From the NCBI GenBank assembly GCA_052066835.1, contig JBQHRJ010000005.1: DNA of 64,000 nucleotides; one strand, given 5' to 3'. The notes below the pieces were generated by a model. The model saw only the letters and a program-made list of their open reading frames with translations. It was not told where the DNA came from and ran no database searches. The DNA comes from UBA2821 sp902763335 (GTDB taxonomy: Bacteria; Bacillota; Clostridia; Lachnospirales; Lachnospiraceae). A program made the translations under genes and the position numbers. Below, piece by piece: positions 44,197 to 52,633 of the stretch (positions are counted from its first letter, which is position 1; every line of letters starts with the position of its first letter).

Positions 44197-44937
44197 TTGC
44201 AGGAGATGAAAACAGCACTGGTGACGGGAGCAGGGCGCGGAATAGGGAGTGAGATAACTAAAAATCTGGCAGAATCAGGATTTTACGTTATAGTTAATTA
44301 TAATGGTTCAAGAGAAAATGCAGAAAATGTCGTAAATGAAATAATTTCATCCGGAGGCAGGGCGAAAGCTGTGCAGTGTAATGTTTCTGATACTGATGCT
44401 GTAGCAAAAATGACCGATGATATCAAAAGTGAATTTGGAACAATTGATGTTCTTGTAAATAATGCAGGCATAGTTAAAGATAATCTGATTGTAAGAATGA
44501 CTGAAAAAGATTTTGATGATGTGATAAGTACAAATCTTAAGGGAACATTTAATACGATAAAGCATGTTTCTAAGGCCATGATAAAACAGAGACATGGAAG
44601 AATAGTAAATATTTCCAGTGTTGTGGGAATTGTGGGGAATGCAGGACAGGCTAATTATGCTGCATCAAAAGCCGGAATAATAGGACTTACAAAGTCAGCT
44701 GCCAAAGAACTTGCCGGCAGAAATATAACAGTAAATGCTGTTGCACCGGGATTTATCACAACGGAAATGACTGATAAACTTAGTGATGAAGTGAAAGAGC
44801 AGATGATGGCAGCTATTCCCTTAAAGAGGCTTGGAACTACAAAAGATATTGCAGATGCCGTGGCATTTCTTGTGTCTGATAATGCTTCTTATATAACGGG
44901 ACAGGTTATAGAGGTTAACGGTGGAATGAATATGTAG
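44197..44937 (+). CDS. fabG: 3-oxoacyl-ACP reductase FabG
   Basis: This NADPH-dependent short-chain dehydrogenase reduces 3-oxoacyl-ACP. The 246-aa protein has TGAGRGIG (cofactor loop), NNAGI, the active-site SSVVG with YAASKAG, and the C-terminal YITGQVIEVNGGMNM. The start is TTG 44197, with AAAGGAGA about 9 nt upstream; ATG 44206 has its purine-rich site too close. It is in the usual place between fabD and fabF. Confidence 0.95.
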   Translation: MQEMKTALVTGAGRGIGSEITKNLAESGFYVIVNYNGSRENAENVVNEIISSGGRAKAVQCNVSDTDAVAKMTDDIKSEFGTIDVLVNNAGIVKDNLIVRMTEKDFDDVISTNLKGTFNTIKHVSKAMIKQRHGRIVNISSVVGIVGNAGQANYAASKAGIIGLTKSAAKELAGRNITVNAVAPGFITTEMTDKLSDEVKEQMMAAIPLKRLGTTKDIADAVAFLVSDNASYITGQVIEVNGGMNM

Positions 44938-44959
44938 ACTGACAGAATGGAGAATTGCG

Positions 44960-46195
44960 TTGAGAAGAGTAGTAGTAACCGGAATGGGGGCAATAACCCC
45001 GTTAGGAAATAATGTAAATGATTTTTGGAATGGTATAAAAAATGAAAATGTAGGTATAGATAAAATTACTAAATTTGATACAGAAAATTTCAGGGTTAAA
45101 CTGGCAGCAGAAGTAAAGAATTATTCACCTGATGAATGTATGGATTTTAAGTCGGCAAAAAGAATGGCACTCTTTTGTCAATATGCGGTTTCAGCTGCAA
45201 TTGAAGCATTGAAAGACGCAGATATTAACATGAAAAAAGAAGATGCCTATCGTGTAGGAGTTTCTGTAGGAAGTGGAGTTGGATGCTTACAGAGTGTAGA
45301 AAAAGAGACCTATACTTTATTTAACAGGGGACAGGGAAGAATAAATCCACTGTTTGTACCTATGATGATTACTAATATGGCAGCTGGAAATATTTCTATA
45401 CAGACGGGTGCGAAGGGGAAAAGTATAAATGTTGTTACAGCGTGTGCCACAGGTACCAACTCTATCGGAGAGGCATACAGAACCATACAATATGGTGACG
45501 CAGATGTAATGATAGCCGGTGGAACGGAAGCGGCAGTCACACAGATAGGTATAGGTGGATTTATGGCACTAAAAGCATTGTCAACATCAGATAATCCATT
45601 AAGAGCATCCATTCCGTTTGACAGGGACAGAGGCGGATTTGTAATGGGAGAGGGTGCAGGTATAGTTATTCTTGAGGAACTTGAACATGCAAAGAGAAGG
45701 GGGGCTAAAATACTTGCTGAGGTAGCAGGGTATGGTAACAGCTCTGATGCATATCATATAACATCTCCGGCAGAGGATGGTTCAGGTGCGGCAAGGGCTA
45801 TGGAAAATGCCGTTAATGATGCGGGGATAAAAAAGGAAGATGTTTTTTATATAAATTCACACGGAACAGGTACCCATTTAAATGACCTGTTTGAAACAAG
45901 GGCAATAAAACTCGCATTTGGAAAGCATGCCGGAGATATGTATATCAACTCTACAAAATCTATGATAGGACATATGTTAGGGGCAGCGGGAGCTGTGGAA
46001 TTTATTACATGTGTTAAGGAAATAAATGAGGGATATATACATAAGACTGTTGGTCTTGAAAATCCGGATGAAGAACTTGATTTAAATTATGTTAAAGACA
46101 AAGCTATAAATATTGATGTTAATTATGCGTTAACCAATTCACTGGGATTTGGAGGACATAATTCAAGTTTGCTTGTAAAGAAATATGTTGAATAA
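44960..46195 (+). CDS. fabF: 3-oxoacyl-ACP synthase II FabF
   Basis: FabF condenses malonyl-ACP with acyl-ACP. The 411-aa protein has the catalytic Cys in VTACATGTNSIG near residue 161, the two His in NSHGTGTHLNDLFET and KSMIGHMLGAAG, and the C-terminal NSLGFGGHNSSLL. It starts at TTG 44960 with GGAGA at 6 nt. No FabH (the initiating synthase) is encoded in this operon. Confidence 0.95.
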   Translation: MRRVVVTGMGAITPLGNNVNDFWNGIKNENVGIDKITKFDTENFRVKLAAEVKNYSPDECMDFKSAKRMALFCQYAVSAAIEALKDADINMKKEDAYRVGVSVGSGVGCLQSVEKETYTLFNRGQGRINPLFVPMMITNMAAGNISIQTGAKGKSINVVTACATGTNSIGEAYRTIQYGDADVMIAGGTEAAVTQIGIGGFMALKALSTSDNPLRASIPFDRDRGGFVMGEGAGIVILEELEHAKRRGAKILAEVAGYGNSSDAYHITSPAEDGSGAARAMENAVNDAGIKKEDVFYINSHGTGTHLNDLFETRAIKLAFGKHAGDMYINSTKSMIGHMLGAAGAVEFITCVKEINEGYIHKTVGLENPDEELDLNYVKDKAINIDVNYALTNSLGFGGHNSSLLVKKYVE

Positions 46196-46224
46196 ATGAA
46201 ATAGATACAGAAATGAGGAATAAT

Positions 46225-46665
46225 ATGGAGTATCAGCAGATTATAGATATTATAAAAGCTGTTTTAGGTTCAAAGCTTACATATTTTGAACTTGATCAGG
46301 GTGAAACTTATTTAAAGATGAAAAAACAGAGAAAGAATGTATTATCACGAAATCCAGTTGGAGAAATATTACTGGATAAAGATGATAAAGCAGAGTTGTT
46401 TCAGACTGAAGGCATGGAAGAAGAAAAAGGAACGATTATAAAGTCACCTCTTGTAGGAACATTTTATGCCGCAGCTTCACCCGAGGATGAAGCGTTTGTA
46501 AAAGAGGGGGATTCAATTGCTAAAGGGCAGGTTCTTGGAATAATAGAAGCCATGAAACTTATGAATGAGATAGAGAGTGATTATTCAGGAACCATTATAA
46601 AAGTATTGGTTAAAAATGGAGATATGGTTGAGTATGGAGAACCGCTTTTTGTAGTGAAGGAGTAA
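46225..46665 (+). CDS. accB: Biotin carboxyl carrier protein AccB
   Basis: AccB carries the biotin that moves carboxyl groups in acetyl-CoA carboxylase. The 146-aa protein has a short N-terminal helix-turn region, a charged linker, and a C-terminal biotinyl domain with the canonical EAMKLMNE, its lysine being the biotin site. ATG 46225 is chosen for GAGGAA at 6 nt over ATG 46213. fabZ starts 4 nt after the stop. Confidence 0.95.
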   Translation: MEYQQIIDIIKAVLGSKLTYFELDQGETYLKMKKQRKNVLSRNPVGEILLDKDDKAELFQTEGMEEEKGTIIKSPLVGTFYAAASPEDEAFVKEGDSIAKGQVLGIIEAMKLMNEIESDYSGTIIKVLVKNGDMVEYGEPLFVVKE

Positions 46666-46669
46666 TAGT

Positions 46670-47092
46670 ATGTTAGGTATTAAAGAGATTGAAAATATAA
46701 TCCCACATCGTCATCCTTTTCTTCTGATTGACAGGATAGATGAGGTGGAGGCAGGAAAAAAAGCTGTGGGTGTAAAAAATTTTACATATGATGAATGGTT
46801 TTTTGAAGGACATTTTCCGGGACAGCCTGTTGTACCGGGGGTGCTTGTGATAGAGGCACTTGCACAGGTTGGTGCAGTTGCCATTTTAAGTCTTGATGAG
46901 AATAAGGGAAAGACTCCTTTTTTTGGTGGGATATCAAAGGCGAGATTTAAACAGAAAATTATTCCGGGAGACAGTGTACGGTTGGAGTGTGAAATAATTA
47001 AAACGAAGGGACCGATAGGTACGGGTATGGGTGTAGCTTATGTAAATAATAAGCCGGCAGTTACTGCAGAGATTACGTTTGCCATCGGATAA
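46670..47092 (+). CDS. fabZ: 3-hydroxyacyl-ACP dehydratase FabZ
   Basis: A 140-aa hot-dog-fold dehydratase. The catalytic His is in IPHRHPFLLID and the central-helix Glu in GHFPGQPVVPGVLVIEALAQVG, both canonical. It is placed between accB and accC, as in many Firmicutes. No FabA or FabM-like isomerase is seen in the window, so the route to unsaturated fatty acids is not evident here. Confidence 0.95.
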   Translation: MLGIKEIENIIPHRHPFLLIDRIDEVEAGKKAVGVKNFTYDEWFFEGHFPGQPVVPGVLVIEALAQVGAVAILSLDENKGKTPFFGGISKARFKQKIIPGDSVRLECEIIKTKGPIGTGMGVAYVNNKPAVTAEITFAIG

Positions 47093-47111
47093 TGTCAGAA
47101 AGGAATTTGGT

Positions 47112-48467
47112 ATGTTTCATAAAGTGTTAATTGCAAACCGCGGTGAAATTGCGGTGCGTATAATTCGTGCATTGAGGGAATTGGGAATAAAATCCGTTGC
47201 TGTATATTCAGAGGCTGACAAAGATTCCTTACATGCAAAGCTTGCAGATGAGGCCATCTGTATAGGACCGGATTCACCGGTGGAGAGTTATCTTAATATG
47301 GAAAGGATTATAAGTGCCACCATAAGCAGTGGTGCAGAGGCAATACATCCGGGATTTGGCTTCTTATCAGAAAATGCAAAATTTGTTGAAATGTGTGAAA
47401 AATGCAACATAAAAGTGATAGGACCGCCATCGGATGTTATACGAAAAATGGGAAATAAATCTGAGGCAAGAAATACTATGACAGCCGCAAATATACCGGT
47501 TATACCCGGAAGTGACCACATTATATATGATGTAAATGAGGCACATGAATTTGCTGATAAGATAGGATACCCGGTAATTATTAAGGCAGCTCTCGGAGGA
47601 GGGGGAAAGGGCATGCGTATTGCTGTAAACAGCCGGGAATTTGAAGAAAGATTTGAGACTGCCAGACTGGAATCTGAGAATGCATTTGCCGATGACGGAA
47701 TGTATATAGAAAAATATATAGTAAATCCCAGACATATTGAGTTTCAGATTATGGCTGACAGTTATGGAAATGTAGTTCATCTTGGTGAAAGAGACTGTAC
47801 AATTCAGAGAAACCATCAGAAAATGCTTGAAGAATCACCGTCTTCTGCAATTTCGCCGGAAATGAGAAAAGTTATGGGAGAAACGGCAGTCAGAGCTGCA
47901 AAAGCTGCACATTATGAAAATGCAGGGACAATAGAATTCCTTTTAGATAAAGATAATAAATTTTATTTTATGGAAATGAATACAAGAATCCAGGTAGAAC
48001 ATCCGGTTACGGAGATGGTTACGGGAACGGATCTTATAAAAGAACAGATATTTGTTGCACAGGGACAGGAATTGTCATTTACGCAGGATGATATTAAGAT
48101 ATCCGGTCATGCTATAGAATGTCGGATAAATGCAGAAAATCCGGATAAAAATTTCATGCCGTGTCCGGGTGTAATAAATGAAATTCATATACCCGGTGGT
48201 AATGACATCCGGGTTGATACTGCAATATATAACGGATATCAGGTGCCGGCAAACTATGATTCAATGATATTAAAGCTTATAGTTCATGACCAAAATAGGT
48301 ATTGTGCGATACATAAAATGCAGAGTGCACTTGGGGAACTCGTAATAGATGGAATTGATACGAATATAGATTTTTTATATGGCATTCTGGATGATCAGGA
48401 GTACAAAAACGGAGATATAACTACGGATTATATTGAAAATTATATTAAGAAAAGATGTGAAAAATAA
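47112..48467 (+). CDS. accC: Biotin carboxylase AccC
   Basis: This ATP-grasp enzyme carboxylates the biotin on AccB. The 451-aa protein begins MFHKVLIANRGEIAVRIIRA and has AALGGGGKGMRIA (ATP loop), HIEFQIMAD, GERDCTIQRNHQK and EMNTRIQVEHPVTEMVTG. ATG 47112 follows AAAGGAATT. Its stop overlaps the accD start (TAATG), suggesting coupled production of subunits. Confidence 0.96.
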   Translation: MFHKVLIANRGEIAVRIIRALRELGIKSVAVYSEADKDSLHAKLADEAICIGPDSPVESYLNMERIISATISSGAEAIHPGFGFLSENAKFVEMCEKCNIKVIGPPSDVIRKMGNKSEARNTMTAANIPVIPGSDHIIYDVNEAHEFADKIGYPVIIKAALGGGGKGMRIAVNSREFEERFETARLESENAFADDGMYIEKYIVNPRHIEFQIMADSYGNVVHLGERDCTIQRNHQKMLEESPSSAISPEMRKVMGETAVRAAKAAHYENAGTIEFLLDKDNKFYFMEMNTRIQVEHPVTEMVTGTDLIKEQIFVAQGQELSFTQDDIKISGHAIECRINAENPDKNFMPCPGVINEIHIPGGNDIRVDTAIYNGYQVPANYDSMILKLIVHDQNRYCAIHKMQSALGELVIDGIDTNIDFLYGILDDQEYKNGDITTDYIENYIKKRCEK

Positions 48468-50179
48468 TGTTGAATGGTGTATTTAAGAAAACTTCATATA
48501 TCCCACTTGATATGGGACGTGATAATTCATTTATTGAACCGTCGGTTCCGGATGGATTATGGAAAAAATGTCCGTCATGTAAGAAAGCCATATACAATGA
48601 AGACTTAAACAATAACTTTAAGATATGTCCTAAATGCGGATATCATTTTAGAATAAATGCAAAAGAACGCATTGGTATTATTTCCGATGAGGGAACTTTT
48701 GAAGAATGGGATGAACATATAGATAATACCAATCCTCTTAATTTTAAAGGTTATGTAGAGAAAATAGACAGAATAAAAAATAAAACAGGTCTTAATGAGG
48801 CGGTCATAACAGGAAAATGTAAAATAAACAAAATGACTGCTGCCATAGCAGTTTGTGATTCGAATTTCATGATGGGAAGTATGGGATATGTTGTCGGTGA
48901 AAAAATAACGCATATGTTTGAACGGGCCACAAAAGAAAAAATACCTGTAATAATTTTCACATGTTCAGGTGGTGCACGCATGCAGGAGGGAATAATATCT
49001 CTTATGCAGATGGCAAAAACGTCTCAGGCAATAAAAAAACACAGTGAAGCAGGTTTGTTATACATAACTGTAATTACTGATCCGACTACAGGTGGTGTGA
49101 CGGCAAGCTTTGCAATGTTGGGCGACATTATTCTCGGTGAGCCGGGAGCACTTATTGGATTTGCAGGCTCAAGAGTTATAGAACAGACTCTGGGTCAGAA
49201 ACTTCCTGAAGGCTTTCAGAGAACAGGCTTTTTACTGAAAAAGGGTTTTATTGACCGAATCGTTGAGAGAAACAATATGAAAAATATTTTATCAAAATTA
49301 TTATATATGCATACAAAGGAGACGGCATCTTTACGACCGCCTGAATATTATAATGGAAGAAATTTTATGTCAGGAATTAAAACAGGTATGGATAAGAATA
49401 AGAGTCCATGGGAAAAGGTGAAGATATCAAGAGATTCAAAAAGATGCACGGCTATTGATTACATAAACGAATTATTTAAGGATTTTACAGAATTTCACGG
49501 TGACAGATGCTATGGGGATGATGGTGCGGTAATAGGTGGAATAGCTACACTTGCAGGAATACCGGTTACAGTAATAGGGCAACAGAAAGGGCATAATCTG
49601 AGAGAAAACCAGTACAGAAATTTTGGAATGGCAAATCCTGAAGGCTATAGAAAGGCACTTCGTCTTATGAAACAGGCAGAAAAGTTTAACCGTCCTATAA
49701 TATGTTTTGCAGATACACCGGGAGCATTTTGCGGAATAGAAGCCGAGGAACGGGGGCAGGGTCAGGCTATTGCGAATAATCTTTTTGAAATGTCAGCATT
49801 AAGGGTCCCGATAGTCACCGTCATGATTGGTGAAGGAGGAAGCGGAGGTGCACTTGCACTTGCTGTTGCAAATGAGGTATGGATGCTTGAGAATGCAACT
49901 TATTCAATACTTTCTCCTGAGGGTTTTGCGTCTATATTATGGAAGGATAGCAGAAGGGCAGAGGAGGCGGCTTCGGTAATGAAGATGACAGCTCAGGATT
50001 TATATAAGCTTAAGGTTATTGACCGTATTATCCCTGAACCAAGTCCTGCAAGCGATACAAATTTAGGACTTATCTCACGGATTATAAAAAATAATCTTAA
50101 AGAATTTCTTTCATTATATATGCATATGGATAAAGAAGAAATTGTGGGAAGGAGATATGAACGTTTCAGAAATTTTTAA
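48467..50179 (+). CDS. accDA: Fused acetyl-CoA carboxylase carboxyltransferase, beta plus alpha (AccD-AccA)
   Basis: A single 570-aa frame encodes both carboxyltransferase subunits. Residues 1 to about 295 are AccD with the zinc ribbon (CPSC and CPKC, about 36-55), CSGGARMQEGIISLMQMAK and DPTTGGVTASFAMLGD. From about 312 on it is AccA with FHGDRCYGDDGAVIGG, TPGAFCGIEAEERGQGQAI and GEGGSGGALALAVANEV. AccA lacks part of the N-terminal helical extension of stand-alone forms. The fusion fixes a 1:1 ratio of the halves. It is the last gene of the fab-acc operon. Confidence 0.95.
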   Translation: MLNGVFKKTSYIPLDMGRDNSFIEPSVPDGLWKKCPSCKKAIYNEDLNNNFKICPKCGYHFRINAKERIGIISDEGTFEEWDEHIDNTNPLNFKGYVEKIDRIKNKTGLNEAVITGKCKINKMTAAIAVCDSNFMMGSMGYVVGEKITHMFERATKEKIPVIIFTCSGGARMQEGIISLMQMAKTSQAIKKHSEAGLLYITVITDPTTGGVTASFAMLGDIILGEPGALIGFAGSRVIEQTLGQKLPEGFQRTGFLLKKGFIDRIVERNNMKNILSKLLYMHTKETASLRPPEYYNGRNFMSGIKTGMDKNKSPWEKVKISRDSKRCTAIDYINELFKDFTEFHGDRCYGDDGAVIGGIATLAGIPVTVIGQQKGHNLRENQYRNFGMANPEGYRKALRLMKQAEKFNRPIICFADTPGAFCGIEAEERGQGQAIANNLFEMSALRVPIVTVMIGEGGSGGALALAVANEVWMLENATYSILSPEGFASILWKDSRRAEEAASVMKMTAQDLYKLKVIDRIIPEPSPASDTNLGLISRIIKNNLKEFLSLYMHMDKEEIVGRRYERFRNF

Positions 50180-50274
50180 ATTTCAGACATTATTGAAAAA
50201 TATACATAAATATGCTATTATTCTTCAAAGGGACTATACGTGATAGTTTTATTTGTACGAAAGGATGGTTGGAT

Positions 50275-51132
50275 ATGTATAATAATGGTTTAAACAACAC
50301 TGATGTAGGATTTGATGATGAACCTATTGATATGACTGCACCTGGAAGAAGTCAGACATTCAACAGAAATTATCAGAACTATGAGCAAAATTTAAAGCTT
50401 CAGGATACACCTGTTATTTTGAAAATTACAGGTGTATTTGTCGTTATAGCAATGTTTGCGACAATTGGTCTGCTTGCCTATTTTATTTCACTTGGAAACT
50501 TTAATATAGACAAGCATATGGAACTCATCAAGTTTGGATTTTTACCTGTATACGGTATATTTATACTTGATTCATTAGTAATGACAGCGTATAATAAACG
50601 TGTTTCACTGCTTTTAATGGCAGTAATTCTTCCTGTTTTTTATCCTATTATGAGAAGTCGTGTAACATATGACAGAAGAAATCTGTATACGTTATGGGTT
50701 GTCGGAACTTTTGTTCTTGTCGGTGCGGTTGTTAATAACGTATACCCGCAGATTCATGAGAAAATATTACTTGTGAAAAATACTGCGGACGAATATCCGT
50801 CAGAATGTGATGATGCAGTTAAGTATCTTAAGGGAGTTAAGCTTGATTCAGGTAAAATGATAATCGAGATTGTCCGTGATAAGTTTGATGATTATGTATG
50901 GGATGCAACGAAAAATGCTGATGGAACATATGAGATTACAGTGACCGGAGATACAGATATTATTATAAATGGAGCCGGATTGAGAGCAGACGAGATGTTA
51001 AAGGATAATACAAAATTCACCTTTTTGGTTTATGATAATAATACCAAGTATTCTGTTAATGGGTTTGCACTTAACGGACAGGATCAGAACGGTTATATTA
51101 AAGCAGCATGGGAAGAACTATGTAAACAATAA
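50275..51132 (+). CDS. Unrecognised membrane protein
   Basis: A 285-aa protein I do not recognise. A polar N-terminal region of about 45 residues is followed by four hydrophobic segments (about residues 50-75, 85-110, 113-135, 143-165) and an external C-terminal domain of about 110 residues that may be beta-rich. AAGGA lies 9 nt before ATG 50275; the frame is open upstream to 50212. gltX follows 25 nt later. No strong terminator separates it from accDA. Confidence 0.75.
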   Translation: MYNNGLNNTDVGFDDEPIDMTAPGRSQTFNRNYQNYEQNLKLQDTPVILKITGVFVVIAMFATIGLLAYFISLGNFNIDKHMELIKFGFLPVYGIFILDSLVMTAYNKRVSLLLMAVILPVFYPIMRSRVTYDRRNLYTLWVVGTFVLVGAVVNNVYPQIHEKILLVKNTADEYPSECDDAVKYLKGVKLDSGKMIIEIVRDKFDDYVWDATKNADGTYEITVTGDTDIIINGAGLRADEMLKDNTKFTFLVYDNNTKYSVNGFALNGQDQNGYIKAAWEELCKQ

Positions 51133-51157
51133 TTATTCAGAAATGGAGAACAGATAA

Positions 51158-52615
51158 ATGGCAAAGAAAATCAGAACAAGATATGCACCAAGTCCGACTG
51201 GGAAAATGCATGTAGGAAATTTAAGAACAGCACTTTATGAATACCTTATAGCAAAGCATGAAGATGGAGATTTTATTCTCAGAATAGAAGATACCGATCA
51301 GGAACGTTATGTTGAAGGTGCGCTTGATATCATATACAGAACGCTTGAAGAGGCGGGACTTAAGCATGACGAAGGCCCGGACAAGGACGGCGGATATGGT
51401 CCGTATGTTCAGAGTGAGCGTCAGAACAGTGGAATATATTTAGAGTATGCAAAAAAGCTTATAGACAAAGGTGAAGCATATTATTGTTTCTGTGACAAGG
51501 AACGTCTTGATTCACTTAAACAAGTCGTTGCCGGAAAAGAGATTTCAATATACGACAAACACTGTCTGCATTTATCAAAAGAAGAGATAGAAGAAAAATT
51601 AAACGCAGGTGTTCCTTATGTTATAAGACAGAACAATCCTACAGAGGGAACCACAACATTTGATGATGAAATATATGGTGAGATAACAGTCAGCAACGAA
51701 GAGCTTGATGATATGATTCTTATAAAGTCTGACGGTTATCCGACATATAACTTTGCAAATGTAATAGATGACCACCTTATGGAGATTACCCATGTGGTAA
51801 GAGGAAATGAGTATATTTCTTCATCACCAAAATATCAGAGACTTTATGAAGCATTCGGATGGGAACCGCCAAAATATGTTCATCTTCCGCTTATAACAGA
51901 TGAGAACCATAAAAAATTGAGTAAGAGATGCGGACATTCTTCATTTGAAGATTTGGTTGAACAGGGATTTTTGCCGGAGGCTATAGTAAACTTTATAGCA
52001 CTTCTCGGATGGAGTCCGGAGGACAATACGGAGATATTTAATCTTGAGCAGCTTACAAAAATGTTTGATTATCATCATATAAATAAATCTCCGGCTGTAT
52101 TTGACATGGTTAAACTCAGATGGATGAATGGCGAATATATTAAGGCAATGGATAATGAAAGATTTTATGAGCTTGCTGAACCGTATCTGAAAAAGGTTGT
52201 TAAACGTGATGTAGATACACATAAGATTCTTGATCTTGTGAAAACGAGAATAGAGGTATTTCCTGATATTGAGGCGCTTGTTGATTTCTTTGAAGAGCTG
52301 CCAGATTATGACATAGCAATGTATACACATAAGAAGATGAAGACTAACAGTGAAAATTCACTGGAAGTTTTAAAAGAACTGCTTCCGATTCTTGAAAAGC
52401 ATGATGATTATTCGGTTGATTCACTTCATGATCTGATTATGAATTATATATCAGAAAAGGGAATCAAAAACGGTCAGGGCTTATGGCCTGTAAGAACAGC
52501 TGTTTCCGGAAAACAGATGACACCGGGTGGAGCTTTTGAGATTATGGAAATTCTTGGCAAAGAGGAAAGTTTAAGAAGAATACGTGTCGGTATAGAGAAA
52601 CTGTCTGCTTCTTAA
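51158..52615 (+). CDS. gltX: Glutamyl-tRNA synthetase
   Basis: A 485-aa class I aminoacyl-tRNA synthetase. The HIGH-type motif is in RYAPSPTGKMHVGNLRTALY and the KMSKS-type motif is KKLSKRCG. GNEYISSSPKYQRLYEAFGW and the C-terminal helical anticodon domain are typical. Whether it is discriminating (Glu only) cannot be judged here; gatCAB are not in the window. GGAGAAC precedes the ATG. Confidence 0.96.
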   Translation: MAKKIRTRYAPSPTGKMHVGNLRTALYEYLIAKHEDGDFILRIEDTDQERYVEGALDIIYRTLEEAGLKHDEGPDKDGGYGPYVQSERQNSGIYLEYAKKLIDKGEAYYCFCDKERLDSLKQVVAGKEISIYDKHCLHLSKEEIEEKLNAGVPYVIRQNNPTEGTTTFDDEIYGEITVSNEELDDMILIKSDGYPTYNFANVIDDHLMEITHVVRGNEYISSSPKYQRLYEAFGWEPPKYVHLPLITDENHKKLSKRCGHSSFEDLVEQGFLPEAIVNFIALLGWSPEDNTEIFNLEQLTKMFDYHHINKSPAVFDMVKLRWMNGEYIKAMDNERFYELAEPYLKKVVKRDVDTHKILDLVKTRIEVFPDIEALVDFFEELPDYDIAMYTHKKMKTNSENSLEVLKELLPILEKHDDYSVDSLHDLIMNYISEKGIKNGQGLWPVRTAVSGKQMTPGGAFEIMEILGKEESLRRIRVGIEKLSAS

Positions 52616-52633
52616 ACCAAAGGAGAGATTTTA

